Positions 11,301 to 23,065 of a stretch of 64,000 nt of DNA are shown one piece after another. The DNA is from Liolophura sinensis. Its lineage: Eukaryota; Mollusca; Polyplacophora; Chitonida; Chitonidae. Under the pieces are notes generated by a model, which saw only the letters and a program-made list of their open reading frames with translations, made no database searches and was not told the origin of the DNA. Position 1 is the stretch's first letter, and each line of letters begins with the position of its first letter. A program made the position numbers and the translations under genes. Location of the stretch: contig NC_088301.1 in assembly GCF_032854445.1 (NCBI RefSeq), forward strand, positions 55,167,187-55,231,186. The letters run 5' to 3'.

Positions 11301-14300
11301 GTCGACATGTAAATAAAGACTACCACGCACATTGTAACTTAAACCCTTTCATTGCTAAGCTATACTACTCTTTAATCTATTTTATCTTGTATGTTTTGCT
11401 TTTAGAATCAGATGCAAGTTGCCACAGCATTACAGGTGTTTTATAACTTGGGCAGTTTGCAACAAATCGTTGAAAAAGTTGTGACTGCATGTAAAGAACA
11501 CCTATATGGGAATGTGCGCAAGGCTTTGGATGTTCAAAATCTGACTCCTCAACATCACCATGGTAGAGGTCTGTATTTCTTACCGTTTAAACTGGATAGT
11601 GGTTGAAAAAATATTTGATTTTGTCTTTGGAACATCTTCTTTAACTACATTTATTTCTTTTGAAGTTTATGTTAGTGGTGTCCAGGATCTTTAAAAAAAT
11701 GCATTCAGCTCCCATGTACTGTATTGCAAAAGCTCTCATCTAGGATGAAAACTAGTCACTTGTACCAAATGTTCTCAGTGTCTTTGCGCTTCACTTTAGG
11801 AGCACCCGGTAGAGCAGCAATGCCTGCCCCAGGTAACACTGCAGCCTTCCGTGCTAATCTGTGGACTAACATGGAGAAGTTGATGGACAACATATACTCT
11901 GCTTGTGCTCAGGTGAATAACCCTTCCTTTCTGCTGTAGATATAATCTGGAAGTCTGGAATACAGGGACATACTTAATGTTACTACTATACAGAGTATAT
12001 GTTTATTCATTGAAGTTAATGTCGTCATAGAGAATGTGATATGTTAAGTGAACTCTTCATGGTTTTTGATATATGTTTTTGGAGCAACTTCACTGTCTTT
12101 AGCAGTCATTTTAGCTAAGCATTTGTCCACAGGTACAGCATTTACAAAAAGTACTGGTAAAGAAACGAGATCCTGTGAGCCACGTCTGCTTCATGGATGA
12201 ATTAGCCAAGGTATGTCACATTCAGTAAATGTAAAAATATCTGATGTAATTAAGGGTGCTACAATCCATGATGTATTTGTTTTATTTCTATTACCAGGTA
12301 GTGTTTTATGTTTATGTGTCCAAGCCATAACACATGTGTAATTCTTTCTTTGGATACCTGTGTTTTCAAAGATACTTTAAGTGTGGATTAGTCTGATGTT
12401 GATTACATCAACGTAGGAATACAGGGTTTGAGTCGGCTATAACAAAATCAGTGCAAGATTTAACATCAAAACCATGAAAACGTGATGAATAATTATCAAT
12501 TATATTCTGACCATCATGGTAAAATCAGTGTTATGTTCATTATACCGTGGCATAGGTATGTAACCATACCACATAATATGATTTGCAATATCCTTTCAGG
12601 ATAAGGATGGCCTAGTTAACATCATGCAATCATTCTGGGAAGCTATTACAAAGATGTTAACAGTGGAATTTGGGGAAGCAGCTAATGGTGAGAAATTCCT
12701 TGTTACACAAAAATGTGTTAATGCTTTATTTGTTTGTTCTGGGTCAAATCCCCAAATCCCCATCTGCCTGCTCTATTTTTTTCTCAGGTTATTGTTGCAT
12801 TTAGCCATGCATATTTAAAGATATTATAAACTATGTTAATTGGCTGATGGGAGACTTGAAGACGAGCTATATAAAAGTTCCAAATGACTGTAGAATACAT
12901 CTTTTTCTTCTGTGAACAGATAAGTTCATAGCTTTGGACCATCTTGCTGCAGGCTTGAAGGAGCTGTGTAAGCTCCCCATTATTTGGCAATTGGCTAATT
13001 ATATTAGTTAGAGTTTCCTCTGATCCACATGTAGTTGTTTGGTGATTCTCAGACTTCCTTTTATATAAATTCATACCGTTGTATCCATGTCTTTCAACTG
13101 GCCTTGTTATAAATTGTTCTCAATTCTAATTCAGTTCTTTTTAGCTCTGTGTGTGAGGTGTATTGTTCCATATGAAGAGTGTTGTTTATCCAACAGACAA
13201 GCTCTTAGCAAGACTTGCTTATGCTGTTTTAAAAGAAAACTTAAAAATCAACAGTTAATTTTATCTCTACATTAATATTGCAGTGCATGATGTTTTGATG
13301 AAATTGTCATTTTCAGGCTCCACATTTCTCAAACAAGCATTTGAAGGGGAATTCCCAAAACTTTTGAGGCTGTACAATGATTTGTGGAAGAGGCTCCAAC
13401 AGTTTAGTGCCAATATGAACATTACATCTAGTGCTAGTGCTCCCGTGCCGGAAGTACCACATGAGGGTGTGGAGACAGATCTCTTCTGTACAGATGGCAA
13501 CCTAAAGGCAGAATATAAGTAGGTGGATTGATCATCCCATCATTCATACAGTTTTGATAGCAATTTCCCCAGTCATTTTCAAAGGATGTTTTTATAGTGT
13601 ATTTATACTTCATTGTTATAATTTAATTTTATAACTGTTTCTGAAGTAACTGCCTCTAGCTTTTAAGAGGGTTAAAGAATGTTTAAATGCCTAATTAACA
13701 AAATGACTTATGTAAACTTATTTCTGTAACAAAAAAGTAAAAGTCTATTTCAAGAAATTTGACAAAGGAGTAGACATTAAGATACTCATCTGTGTCCTTT
13801 ATACTCTTGGAATAAAACATTTAACTTGTACTTCACAAATAACCTCTTGTAGATATATGAAAACATGCATGAAAATAAATTTTATTGTGTATTTGTGCAT
13901 TTGCCATTGTTGAAACCTTTGGTGTTGGTGGGAGATTTCAAGCATTTAATTGTGACTTAAGTGTAGAATGATCATTGAGTGTCTCATATCATGAATTCAT
14001 CACAGTGTGAATGTTTTATAGGAGTAATCTTATGTCCTTACATTTACAGTCCAGAGGAAGCATTGCGGAAGTCACTTCATGCATTTGAGACAGCGTACCT
14101 GTCTCGGTCATTGTCAAGACTTTTTGATCCCATAAACCTGGTGTTTAGCTCTGGATCTCAGAATCCTCCTACATCAGAGGAGGTGGACAGCATTGTCAAG
14201 GTAGTGGGCAGGTGAGACTATGATCTTTATTTCTTTCCTCTGGGCTTATTCGTATGTGTGAGTTGTATGCAACCCTGGAAGAATAACAGATACAAGCATA

Positions 14301-17300
14301 GAGCGATGAGAGGCAAATAACGACAGCTTAACTCAAACCGACTGTGTTTGGTGAGGCAGCAGCCATGTCATGGATACTCTTGTGCCCAAACTGGGCCTTG
14401 TACATACAGATGTAGTTAAACCTTCCCTTCTTTCATTGAAACAGTGTTCAAATGGTTCTACCAATAGAAGCAGCCTAGTCACAATAGTGTATACAAAAAG
14501 ATATATAAAAAAAATAGTATTACACATCTAACACAAGTACACAAAGGAGTTGTGAGCTCTTGTACGTCATCAATATGAAATAGCCTCTAACCCAGAAGGT
14601 TAAACACTGCCTAAAAAGGACCATGCAATTTGTGCTAAGTAACTTGTTGGCACCTTATCCTGCCACGTGTGCAGGGACTTATATTTTTGCCCCAGGGTCT
14701 ACTGTGAAATAAATTTATTCCATACACTGCATACTTGCCACTACAGGTACATCCCATGTTGTTTAGAACTCGTATCAGTGTCAGTAACTAAGGTGTTGGT
14801 CATGGAGTCTGATTGGGACATGAATCATGAATATTTATGAAGGAATGTTGAGGGCTCTGAAGAGTCAGTATGGCTCAGTAAATCAAGGTGGATGACTAGC
14901 TTGATTAAATGAAGATGAGTAGATTAAACTAATGCTACATTCTCATTTTTTTGTGGCGAGCACATATTGACCATGTGTTGATTTTTGTGTATGTATGTTT
15001 ATCAGTCTTTCTTTATGTAGAAGTGTGAATCACTTGACTTATAAACATTAAAGTTACCTGATGTTTGTTATTCCATGCACCAGTGAGCTTAATGTGGCTG
15101 CAGTAGATGGGAACCTCAGTGTGCTTGTGGCAAAGAACGTGGGGAAAACCATACAGCTCTTTTGTGTGAAAAGCGAGCAGTTGGTGAGTAGTACATTACG
15201 TAAATGCCTTAATTAGGCCATTGTTAATTAATTACATTCTCACATGTAAAGTTTTAGGGCAAATAATTGCAATACTTGGACTGACCTTTCAACGGATAGC
15301 TTTCATGGAATTAACATGATTTTGCAAGTGAATGATTAATAATTCATAATTAAACACACTTACAGCATGTCCGTTTTGCCAGATGAGGTCACGAGATTCG
15401 AATGGCAAATCATAAGGAGATGTTCTTTTACTGAAACATCAGTTTCTCTCTCTCTTTCTCTTTCTCATGGCATCCCATGCAAGGTTATATATTCTGCAAA
15501 TTGCATTTTATTGGGACAGCTATGTGGCCACATTGGGGCCTCCGTGGCTCAGCTGGTTAGCACGCTAGCGCAGCGTAATGACCAAGGAGTCTCTCACCAA
15601 TGCGGTCGCTGTGAGTTCAAGTCCAGCTCATGCTGGCTTCCTCTCCGGCCGTATGTGAGAAGGTCTGCCAGCAACCTGCGGATGGTAGTGGGTTTCCCCC
15701 GGGCTCTGCCCGGTTTCCGCCCATCATAATGCTGGCCGCCGTCGTATAAGTAAAATATTCTTGAGTACGGCGTAAAACACCAATCAAAAAAAAAAAAAAA
15801 AAAAAAAAATATGTCCATATTATAACATCACCTATCTTGACTTTTTGCTTGTAACAGAAACAGATGAATGTGTCCCCACCCTTGTTCAGGTAAAGGTGCA
15901 TGTATGTACACCTATGTTCTTATCATTGTGTTATCCTGTCAATTGTGTGATTGACAGATTTCGACTGACGGAGAGGCCAGCCAGGTAATTGGTCCCACCT
16001 CACCTGGACAGCAGCTTAATGCAGCTGTCGTGAACACATTGTACCAGCTTCATACAGCCATTGTCAGTGTAAGTCAAGCTGTCAAAAGATGTCTCAAATT
16101 GTTGTTAAATGTCAGATTTAAACGTTACCCACACTGTTTTACACGTTTAACATGTCAACAAAGCTGAGGGATGCAAAGAGATGACAAACTAGTTACATGT
16201 ACTCTGAAGCCAACATGATTTTTCACCAGTGTTATCATGTTTACATTTTTGAATAATAGAACGATTTGTTTTTTTTCTTCCTGAAGCAGTGCACAATGTG
16301 ACACATTTTTGAAGCTGTTTTCATACAAGGAATAAGTAATTAAAATTTTAAGTCTATCAGCATATGCGTATGGTTGTGGGTCAGTAAATAAATAAGTAGA
16401 CTATAAGGCGAGTTCTTGATTCTTCAGAAAAGCTTTAATTTTTTGGACTCAGATAGTTCACATTTAATAACATTCAAAATAGTGAAGATTATAGTCTGAT
16501 GAAGATGTTCTACCTGTGTGTTCAACATTTCTATGTTTTTGTATTTTTTAAGGTCTTTTTTTAAAAATCTCCTTTAATTGTTTATTCATAGATCGTTTAA
16601 CACTGCTCTATCATGTTCTAAATAATACTCATCTTTTCTGTTGTAGACAATATCAAATTCAAATCATCTTCCAGAGGCTGCTAAAAGTCACATTGACAAT
16701 GCCTTAAAGGTAAGTCAGAAAGTCATTCGTTTTTATATTTTTCTTTGAGGAAGTAGCCCCTAGCATACCTAATTTAGCCTTATCAGCAACAAAACAAGAA
16801 CCCTCAGAAGATGATGAAATCCCCTGGCCAAGCACCAGTGAATTCAGTCACTTTTCTGTGTGAGGGCTTCCATTCACCACTGTGAAAGATAAGCTTTCAG
16901 AGGAGTTGCACTCTCATTTCTGAAGTCCATAACAACCATAATTTGGATAATTATTGAATGAATGGAACCAAACACCCTATGCAGATCTATATGTGGTCCC
17001 AACACCTTGTTAAGTTTCATATAAAACCTGTTACAAAATGTACAAGAGGTTCCCCTTTCACTTCCTCTCCTTGATTAAGGGTTTAATACTGCTGTAGCGG
17101 TATTTGTTGTGTAGTTCGAGGGATTTGACGAGATACGAAACAAGGTTCAGCGGTATCCAGTTGCACCACAGACAAGAAGGTGTTGAAAGTCTATTCTACC
17201 CCAAAAATTGAAGAAAATGGGGCAAAAACAGCAAATTTCATGCAGCTTTTTGCTGCTGTTCTCTTTCACTCCCTCGGTAGAGGTCATGCATTTTAGACCA

Positions 17301-20300
17301 GTCAACAGCAAGCTTAGGTCATTGCAGTTGACCTAGATAATTCACAGCTGCGTATGTATGAAGTAGCTTCCTATTTTTGTTTGACATAGCAATGTTAAAG
17401 TTTACTGTACATGTATTATGAGGTCATACCGCCAAGCTCAGACGGGAACGTCATGAAGCAAATGTTTCTTTTTCCACGTCATGGCATCTGGGTGTAAAAT
17501 ATGAGAAATGTAAAAACAAAAGCAGTATCTGTAATGATGTGAAGTAACACTTTTATCACTGAAAGAAATTCCTATAGTTTGCCTCTATATAAATCATAAA
17601 ATCATATCTAACAAGTGAAGAAACTCAAATATTTTATTTGTAGAAATAAACAGTACGAACTGATATTAGGTAAATATACTGATTAGTGTGTTATGTGACA
17701 CACTTGATGGTGTTTGAAATGTCATTTCTATTAATAGATATTTGCACACTGCCCACAACTAATCCAGACTAGATCTTGAAATGTTGATAAATTTGTGAAT
17801 TGATGCAATCTAATCTTTGTAGCACATATATCTATGTATCATCCCTATCAAAACTGTAGGAGGAGATGCGTTCACTAGATCTATGAACAGGCCGACATAC
17901 AGATTGCTCCCATATGATACAGTTGAGAGTAAAAATGAGATTTAAACTGCTATATATGTATGTTAAACCGGTATGTCCTTCCCCTAATCCATGAATGAAT
18001 AAATATCAGAGAAAATGAATTCAGTGACGGTACCCTATTTGTCTTAACACATTACACTTACATCTTGTCATGTGGAAGAACCATGTTAATTTTCAGTGAC
18101 CTTGACATTTTTCTTCTAGGTCATAGGGGTCATTTAAGTTAAAGTTTATATGAGGCTGCAACGGCAGTATGAAATATAGCAAAAGTTGTCATCATAAAAA
18201 AGGTATTCTCCTGCTGCATGTTTCACAATTTTCTAAATGCCACGTGAAGAATATCTACACATTATTACAAACCACCGTTAAGTTGGATTTATTCATTACA
18301 TTCATATTTTTTCAGGATGTTGTGGCACTCATGAGCAATACAGTCAACCCTCTATTCTCTTCAATTGCTGATGCTCTAGAAGCTATCTTGTTAACAATGC
18401 ATCAAGAAGATTTCTCAGGGTAAGATTATTTCTTAAAGCATTTTGTGGGCATAGTGAGGCATTCAGAATTAAGGTACAGTCTTTTTTTTTTTCAATAAAT
18501 TTTATCTAATTTACATGTTTCTTTGCTTCAAGTTCAGCTTTTAAGAAAGGAATTGCAGAAGATTACAAACATCCTTCAATCTAATAGTTTTCTAGTTTTG
18601 CTGAAAATAAACTCTTTTTAGCCTTCCCCTGTAGTGTATCTAAGGTGAGCACTTTTCTGTAGTGACCTCATTAGTGAGATCTGCTGCTTTTATTCCCAGG
18701 CCAGCACCATCTGCTGGACAGACAGAGTCTCCATGCTCTCTGTACATGAGGGAACTACAAGGCTTTATCTCCCGTGCCCGGTCTGACTACCTGACACAAT
18801 TCACCTGTACAGATTTTATCATGGACAGGTGAAATACTAAGTTGTTATGGTTATACTACACGTACTTATTCCTAAATTATGGGATCTGTTTTTGTAAGGC
18901 CTATGGAATGCTGTGTGTATACATGTATAATATCAGGAACCATAGCGTAATATTGTAAGAGTTGGTACATACATACATACCCTGTATAAAACATTTATAT
19001 CTATGGAGAGAACTGTTCTGTATTGTGACATATCCAAGGTGTACGGTATATTTTTGGAAAAATATTAATTAAAAATAAAGAGCATTGCTTCTTGTGCACA
19101 AAAATCCCATTTCAGCATTCATAAAGCAGCATGATTTAGTTTTAATGAGATTGAATGGATTTGAAAGAATGTTCATTGTACACACTGTATAACTATTGCT
19201 CATGAAACAGCTGCCAATTTGTATGTAGCCAGTGCACGAATGTACATGCCTGTCAGTTAATTATTGAATTGTACATCTTACAGCATACATCCAATAGCCT
19301 GTCGATGTTTGGAACTGTTTGTTCGCCATGCCAGTTTGGTCCGCCCTTTAGGTGAAGGAGGAAAGTTACGGCTGGCAGCAGACTTTGCACAAATGGAACT
19401 GGCTATTGCCCCCTTTTGCAGACGGGTCTCTGATCTTGGAAAGCCTTACAGACTTCTACGAGCATTCAGGTGAGTTTGATTGCCATGCCAATATAAGGAC
19501 ATATACTGTCTAGTGCACTTTAAAACACACATATATGTATATTATAACCTTTTCTCACCACAAGACATGTAAGATACGTAGACAGAAGCTCAGCATATAT
19601 GGGAACATAAGACCCAACTCGACTCAACCAGATTGTTGCTCTTTCATATGTGAAATAATCCTGCGCAATAGGGGTACTCCAGTAGTGCTGTGTAATTGTG
19701 TGTGTGTGCCATCAAAGACTGGGACCACCTCCATATAACCAGATGAGTTGACCATGTCTTACGCTCTTATGTATGTGGGCTTTAGGTATTGATGTATTTG
19801 GTTATCCTCCATTGAGAGCTGATAGACGCATTCTTCTCTGTTGCACCAGACCTCTGTTGTTCCAAACAAGTGAGCACATTGCCCAGAGCCCAGCTCTACA
19901 AGAGATCATTCCTCACAGTACTGCCATTCACTTCCTGTTTGCACGGGCTCCATCTGAGCTCCGTTCCGTTTATCAGGTAAGGCAGCCTTTTGTCTTCACC
20001 TTTACTTTAGTCTTGTTAAAAACAGTAACATGGCTACACCTGATCTTATGGCATGGTAAATGTATTACTGTAAAAATTCTTCAACCTTTTCACATGTTTG
20101 CAAGATTTTTATTGAAGCATATCCTGAAGGCATTGTTCTGTATAGACTGATGAAATTACTCTTTTTGTGTATCTCAGAAATTGGCCAATCCAACCAATTT
20201 TGTTTTGTTGCCAAAATCAAATTGAAAACGTGCATAAATTGCACTGAAAATTGCTCTTTCATAAGCAAAAAAGTTAAGGAAATGGGGGTACGTATATGTA

Positions 20301-21069
20301 ACACTGTTGTAGTTATTTAGTCATAGTCATGTTCCATAATTCTGAGTAAGTGCTTAGTTAGCATTAAGTCTTCAGTAGTTGTTAATAGATAGAGTGTGTA
20401 TCTGTTACAGCTGTCAGACTGGTCCATCAGTCGCTATTCACAATGGCTGGATGAGCATCCATCAGAAAAGGACCGCCTTATGCTGATCAAGTGAGTACTT
20501 CACCCTTCAGTCCCACATGTCTGTGTATATTATTATTATACTGGTATGTGTAATTCACATATATGAATATCAGATGGTTTTGTCCAATAGAAATGGAACA
20601 GTTTGGGTGACCAGTGGGAATAGCCAGAGTGGTGTTCTAACACTTGTCTTTACATAATATTAATAAGGGGCCATTTATTGATAATATGCCTTCGTTGCAG
20701 TTTTTGCCTTAAGCGCTGCTATCATACTTTAAAAATGAATGCGAAGTTTATTTTTACTTCCCCACCAGTTACCTAGGCAATCACACAAATTTCGGACAAC
20801 AAGAAATGGATATGTTGAATTTGCATGGGATGTATCAGGTCAAAGGCATGATCATATACTAAATACATGTGGAAGTAATTGTGCCCTTTTTAACAGATGA
20901 CAGATACTTTTCATTATAGTGCAGTATATTAATATTTGTTTGTATTTGCAGAGGGACCCTAGAGGCATATGTCCAATATGTGAGGTCGAGGCAAGGGAAG
21001 GAATTTACACCATTGTATCCTATCATGCTAAAGTTGTTACAAGAGGGTCTGCAGCAGGCTTCATCATAG
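8306..21069 (+). CDS. COG5: Conserved oligomeric Golgi complex subunit 5
   Basis: Subunit of lobe B of the COG tethering complex, peripheral on Golgi membranes, needed for retrograde vesicle tethering and glycosyltransferase retention. Exons: 8306-8342, 9237-9376, 9638-9695, 9961-10085, 10439-10559, 10761-10891, 11406-11562, 11800-11912, 12133-12210, 12600-12687, 13317-13518, 14050-14211, 15084-15183, 15958-16068, 16647-16709, 18316-18419, 18700-18828, 19284-19469, 19850-19976, 20411-20490, 20952-21069. All are GT-AG and phase-consistent, giving 809 aa; human COG5 is slightly longer, mainly at the N-terminus. Diagnostic blocks: [97 protein letters not shown] and [13 protein letters not shown], ending [10 protein letters not shown]. 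The start is supported by the in-frame stop at 8264. The stop codon overlaps the first unit of a 57-bp array. Confidence 0.95.
15535..15809 (+). repeat. Full-length tRNA-derived SINE in COG5 intron 13
   Basis: The best copy in the window. It has a tRNA-like head with Pol III A box (TGGCTCAGCTGG, 15545-15556) and B box (GTTCAAGTC, 15615-15623). A conserved body follows (GGTTTCCCCCGGGCTCTGCC, then ATAATGCTGGCCGCC), then the tail GAGTACGGCGTAAAACACCA and a 24-nt A run (15786-15809). The intact boxes and clean A tail suggest a fairly young insertion. Confidence 0.93.
20083..20145 (+). repeat. Partial relative of the 3.5 kb foldback
   Basis: TTTTCACATGTTTGCAAG, then TTTATTGAAGCATATCCTGAA and GGCATTGTTCTGT, match one arm of the 3455-3613 palindrome in order. 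The second arm is not evident. It lies in COG5 intron 19. This suggests a dispersed family present in both neighbouring genes. Confidence 0.6.
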
Positions 21070-21805
21070 TCCAGTCATGGACCACAGGGAGGCAAATGCA
21101 AGGAATGGTGCTGCAAGCTTCTTCACAATCCACAGTCATGGTTTACCACAGCATGGAGGATGCAAGGAAAGGTACTGCAAGCTTGATCACAGTCCACAGT
21201 CATGGTTTACCACAGCATGGAGGATGCAAGGAGTGGTGCTGCAAGCTTTATCAGAGTCATGGTTTACCACAACATGGAGGATGCAAGGTAGGGTGCTGCA
21301 AGCTTCATCACAGTTATGGTTTACCACAGCATGGAGGATGCAAAGAATGGTGCTGCAAGCTTCATCACAGTCATGGTTTACCACAGCATGGAGGATGCAA
21401 GGAATGGTGCTGCAAGCTTCATCACAGTCATGGTTTACCACAGCATGGAGGATGCAAGGAGTGGTGCTGCAAGCTTTATCAGAGTCATGGTTTACCACAA
21501 CATGGAGGATGCAAGGTAGGGTGCTGCAAGCTTCATCACAGTTATGGTTTACCACAGCATGGAGGATGCAAAGAATGGTGCTGCAAGCTTCATCACAGTC
21601 ATGGTTTACCACAGCATGGAGGATGCAAGGAATGGTGCTGCAAGCTTCATCACATTCATGGTTTACCACAGCATGGAGGATGCAAGGAATGGTGCTGCAA
21701 GCTTCATCACAGTCATGGTTTACCACAACATGGAGGATGCAAGGAACAGTGCAGAAGGCTTCATCATACTCCACAGTGATAGTGTACCATAGTCCATAGT
21801 CCAGA
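21045..21805. repeat. 57-bp minisatellite at the COG5 3' end
   Basis: About 13 tandem units of 57 bp; the core of a unit reads ATGGTTTACCACAGCATGG, AGGATGCAAGGAATGG, GCTGCAAGCTTCATCACAGTC. Outer units are diverged and inner ones nearly identical. Units 21229-21456 and 21457-21684 repeat the same variants (TTTATCAGAGTC, CAACATGG, GGTAGGG), so a 4-unit block of 228 bp was duplicated. Because 57 is divisible by 3, ORFs of 286, 240 and 195 codons run through it on both strands; I regard these as by-products. It lies in the COG5 3' UTR or flank. Confidence 0.95.
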
Positions 21806-21938
21806 GGCCACTTTCACAAAGAGAAAATTTTTTGACGTACATTTGTCATACGATATTTTGTACGTCACTATTAACGTACCATTAACGTAATGAATGTGTG
21901 ATGTCAAGTACAAGTACAACATATTTGTGAAAGTGGCC
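21806..21938. mobile_element. Short MITE-like element with 15-bp TIRs
   Basis: The left end GGCCACTTTCACAAA (21806-21820) is matched by TTTGTGAAAGTGGCC at the right (21924-21938). An inner inverted repeat GACGTAC ... GTACGTC is also present. At 133 bp there is no coding capacity. The TIR resembles that of the element at 37667-37879. It interrupts decayed units of the 57-bp array (similar units resume near 21957), so it arrived after the array's edge began to decay. Confidence 0.8.
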
Positions 21939-22960
21939 CCTGAAGTAAAAGGAAGGGTGCATCAGGCTTCATTACAGTGCACAACGTTAACTAACCACAG
22001 AATGCAGTAGCAGGCTACATTAAAGTCCAAAGTTACTACTTTACCTAGAGTACAAAGAGGTTTTGTAGCAGCCTTTGTTCACAGCCACGCCTCAATGAGG
22101 AGGAAGTATGAAGTAGTGACTATGAGTAATTTTGTAGAGAACACAAGTGTAAAACTTCAAATTTGAACTGAGGGTATAAGGAAATCAAATATTCCAGAAA
22201 AATTGAAATGCATTTTTGTTGTCCAGCTGCCATAAGTGAAAAGGAACTCATTATTTTGTGGTGTCTTGATTATTAGATAATGTCAAGCTTTAAGGAGTTA
22301 TTATAAAAAATCACCTTTAGCCCAAAAAGAACTTACCTTAATGTGGGATTAAGAGATGTCTCCTAATCCCAGCCTGAATACACAGGACATGTTCTATATC
22401 ACATGGTTTTTTCTTACTTTATGACGGAAAATTCGGAATAGACATCCATAGTAAAAAAATGCTATGTGAATATATTGGTCAAAGCATGCATCAAAAACTG
22501 AACCAAACATGTACACTAATCTATATGTAGAGTACCAGAATGGGGTCACAGTGTAAAAGCCTAAAGGTGTAGCTGGGATACTTCTATATCTTTTTAGTGC
22601 TTATATATGTACAAGTCTGAAAACTACGTGGATCTGTAAATATGGGATATTTTCGGTTTGTCTCTGGCTACATGAATAGGTATTGCATATGAAAAATAAT
22701 TTTATGTCTTGTATAAAAAGTTATGCATCAATCAATATAACAAATTGAGGGTCAGATGTCTTTGTAGAATGTATGCCTGTATTTCTGGAATCTGTGATAA
22801 TAGTTCTGGAGGGTTTTGATTATCAGTGATGAGAAAATAAATGAAAAGAAAATTATGCCCTGGAATATTTGTTAAAAAATTTTCATTTATACCTGTTAAT
22901 TACCCCCCCCCCCCCCCCCCATATTATGCATATTTTCCGTCAAGGATCGGATTTTTTCAG
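21939..22960. other. COG5 downstream flank with decayed 57-bp units
   Basis: From 21957 to about 22090, blocks such as CATCAGGCTTCATTACAGTG and GTAGCAGGCTACATTAAAGT resemble degenerate units of the 57-bp array. The rest is AT-rich and shows no gene. An 18-nt C run sits at 22903-22920. Confidence 0.5.
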
Positions 22961-23065
22961 AAAGTACGTCATCGTTGATCTCGCTCGGAACGAGGTGAAC
23001 ACCCTCGAACTGCCCCGAACCCGGTGAACCTTGTCGCTACAGTGTGGGCAGCCTGACATGTACAC

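Noticed and set aside
15535-15630. A functional tRNA gene
   Set aside because: The A and B boxes belong to the SINE head. The distance between them and the lack of a matching acceptor stem argue against a real tRNA.
8306-21069. A nested GPR22-like receptor inside COG5
   Set aside because: Human COG5 hosts GPR22, but no intronic ORF here is long enough for a seven-helix receptor or shows its motifs.
20919-21799. ORFs of 286, 240 and 195 codons over the 57-bp array
   Set aside because: They exist in several frames on both strands because the unit length is divisible by three. The plus-strand ORFs overlap the COG5 last exon out of frame.
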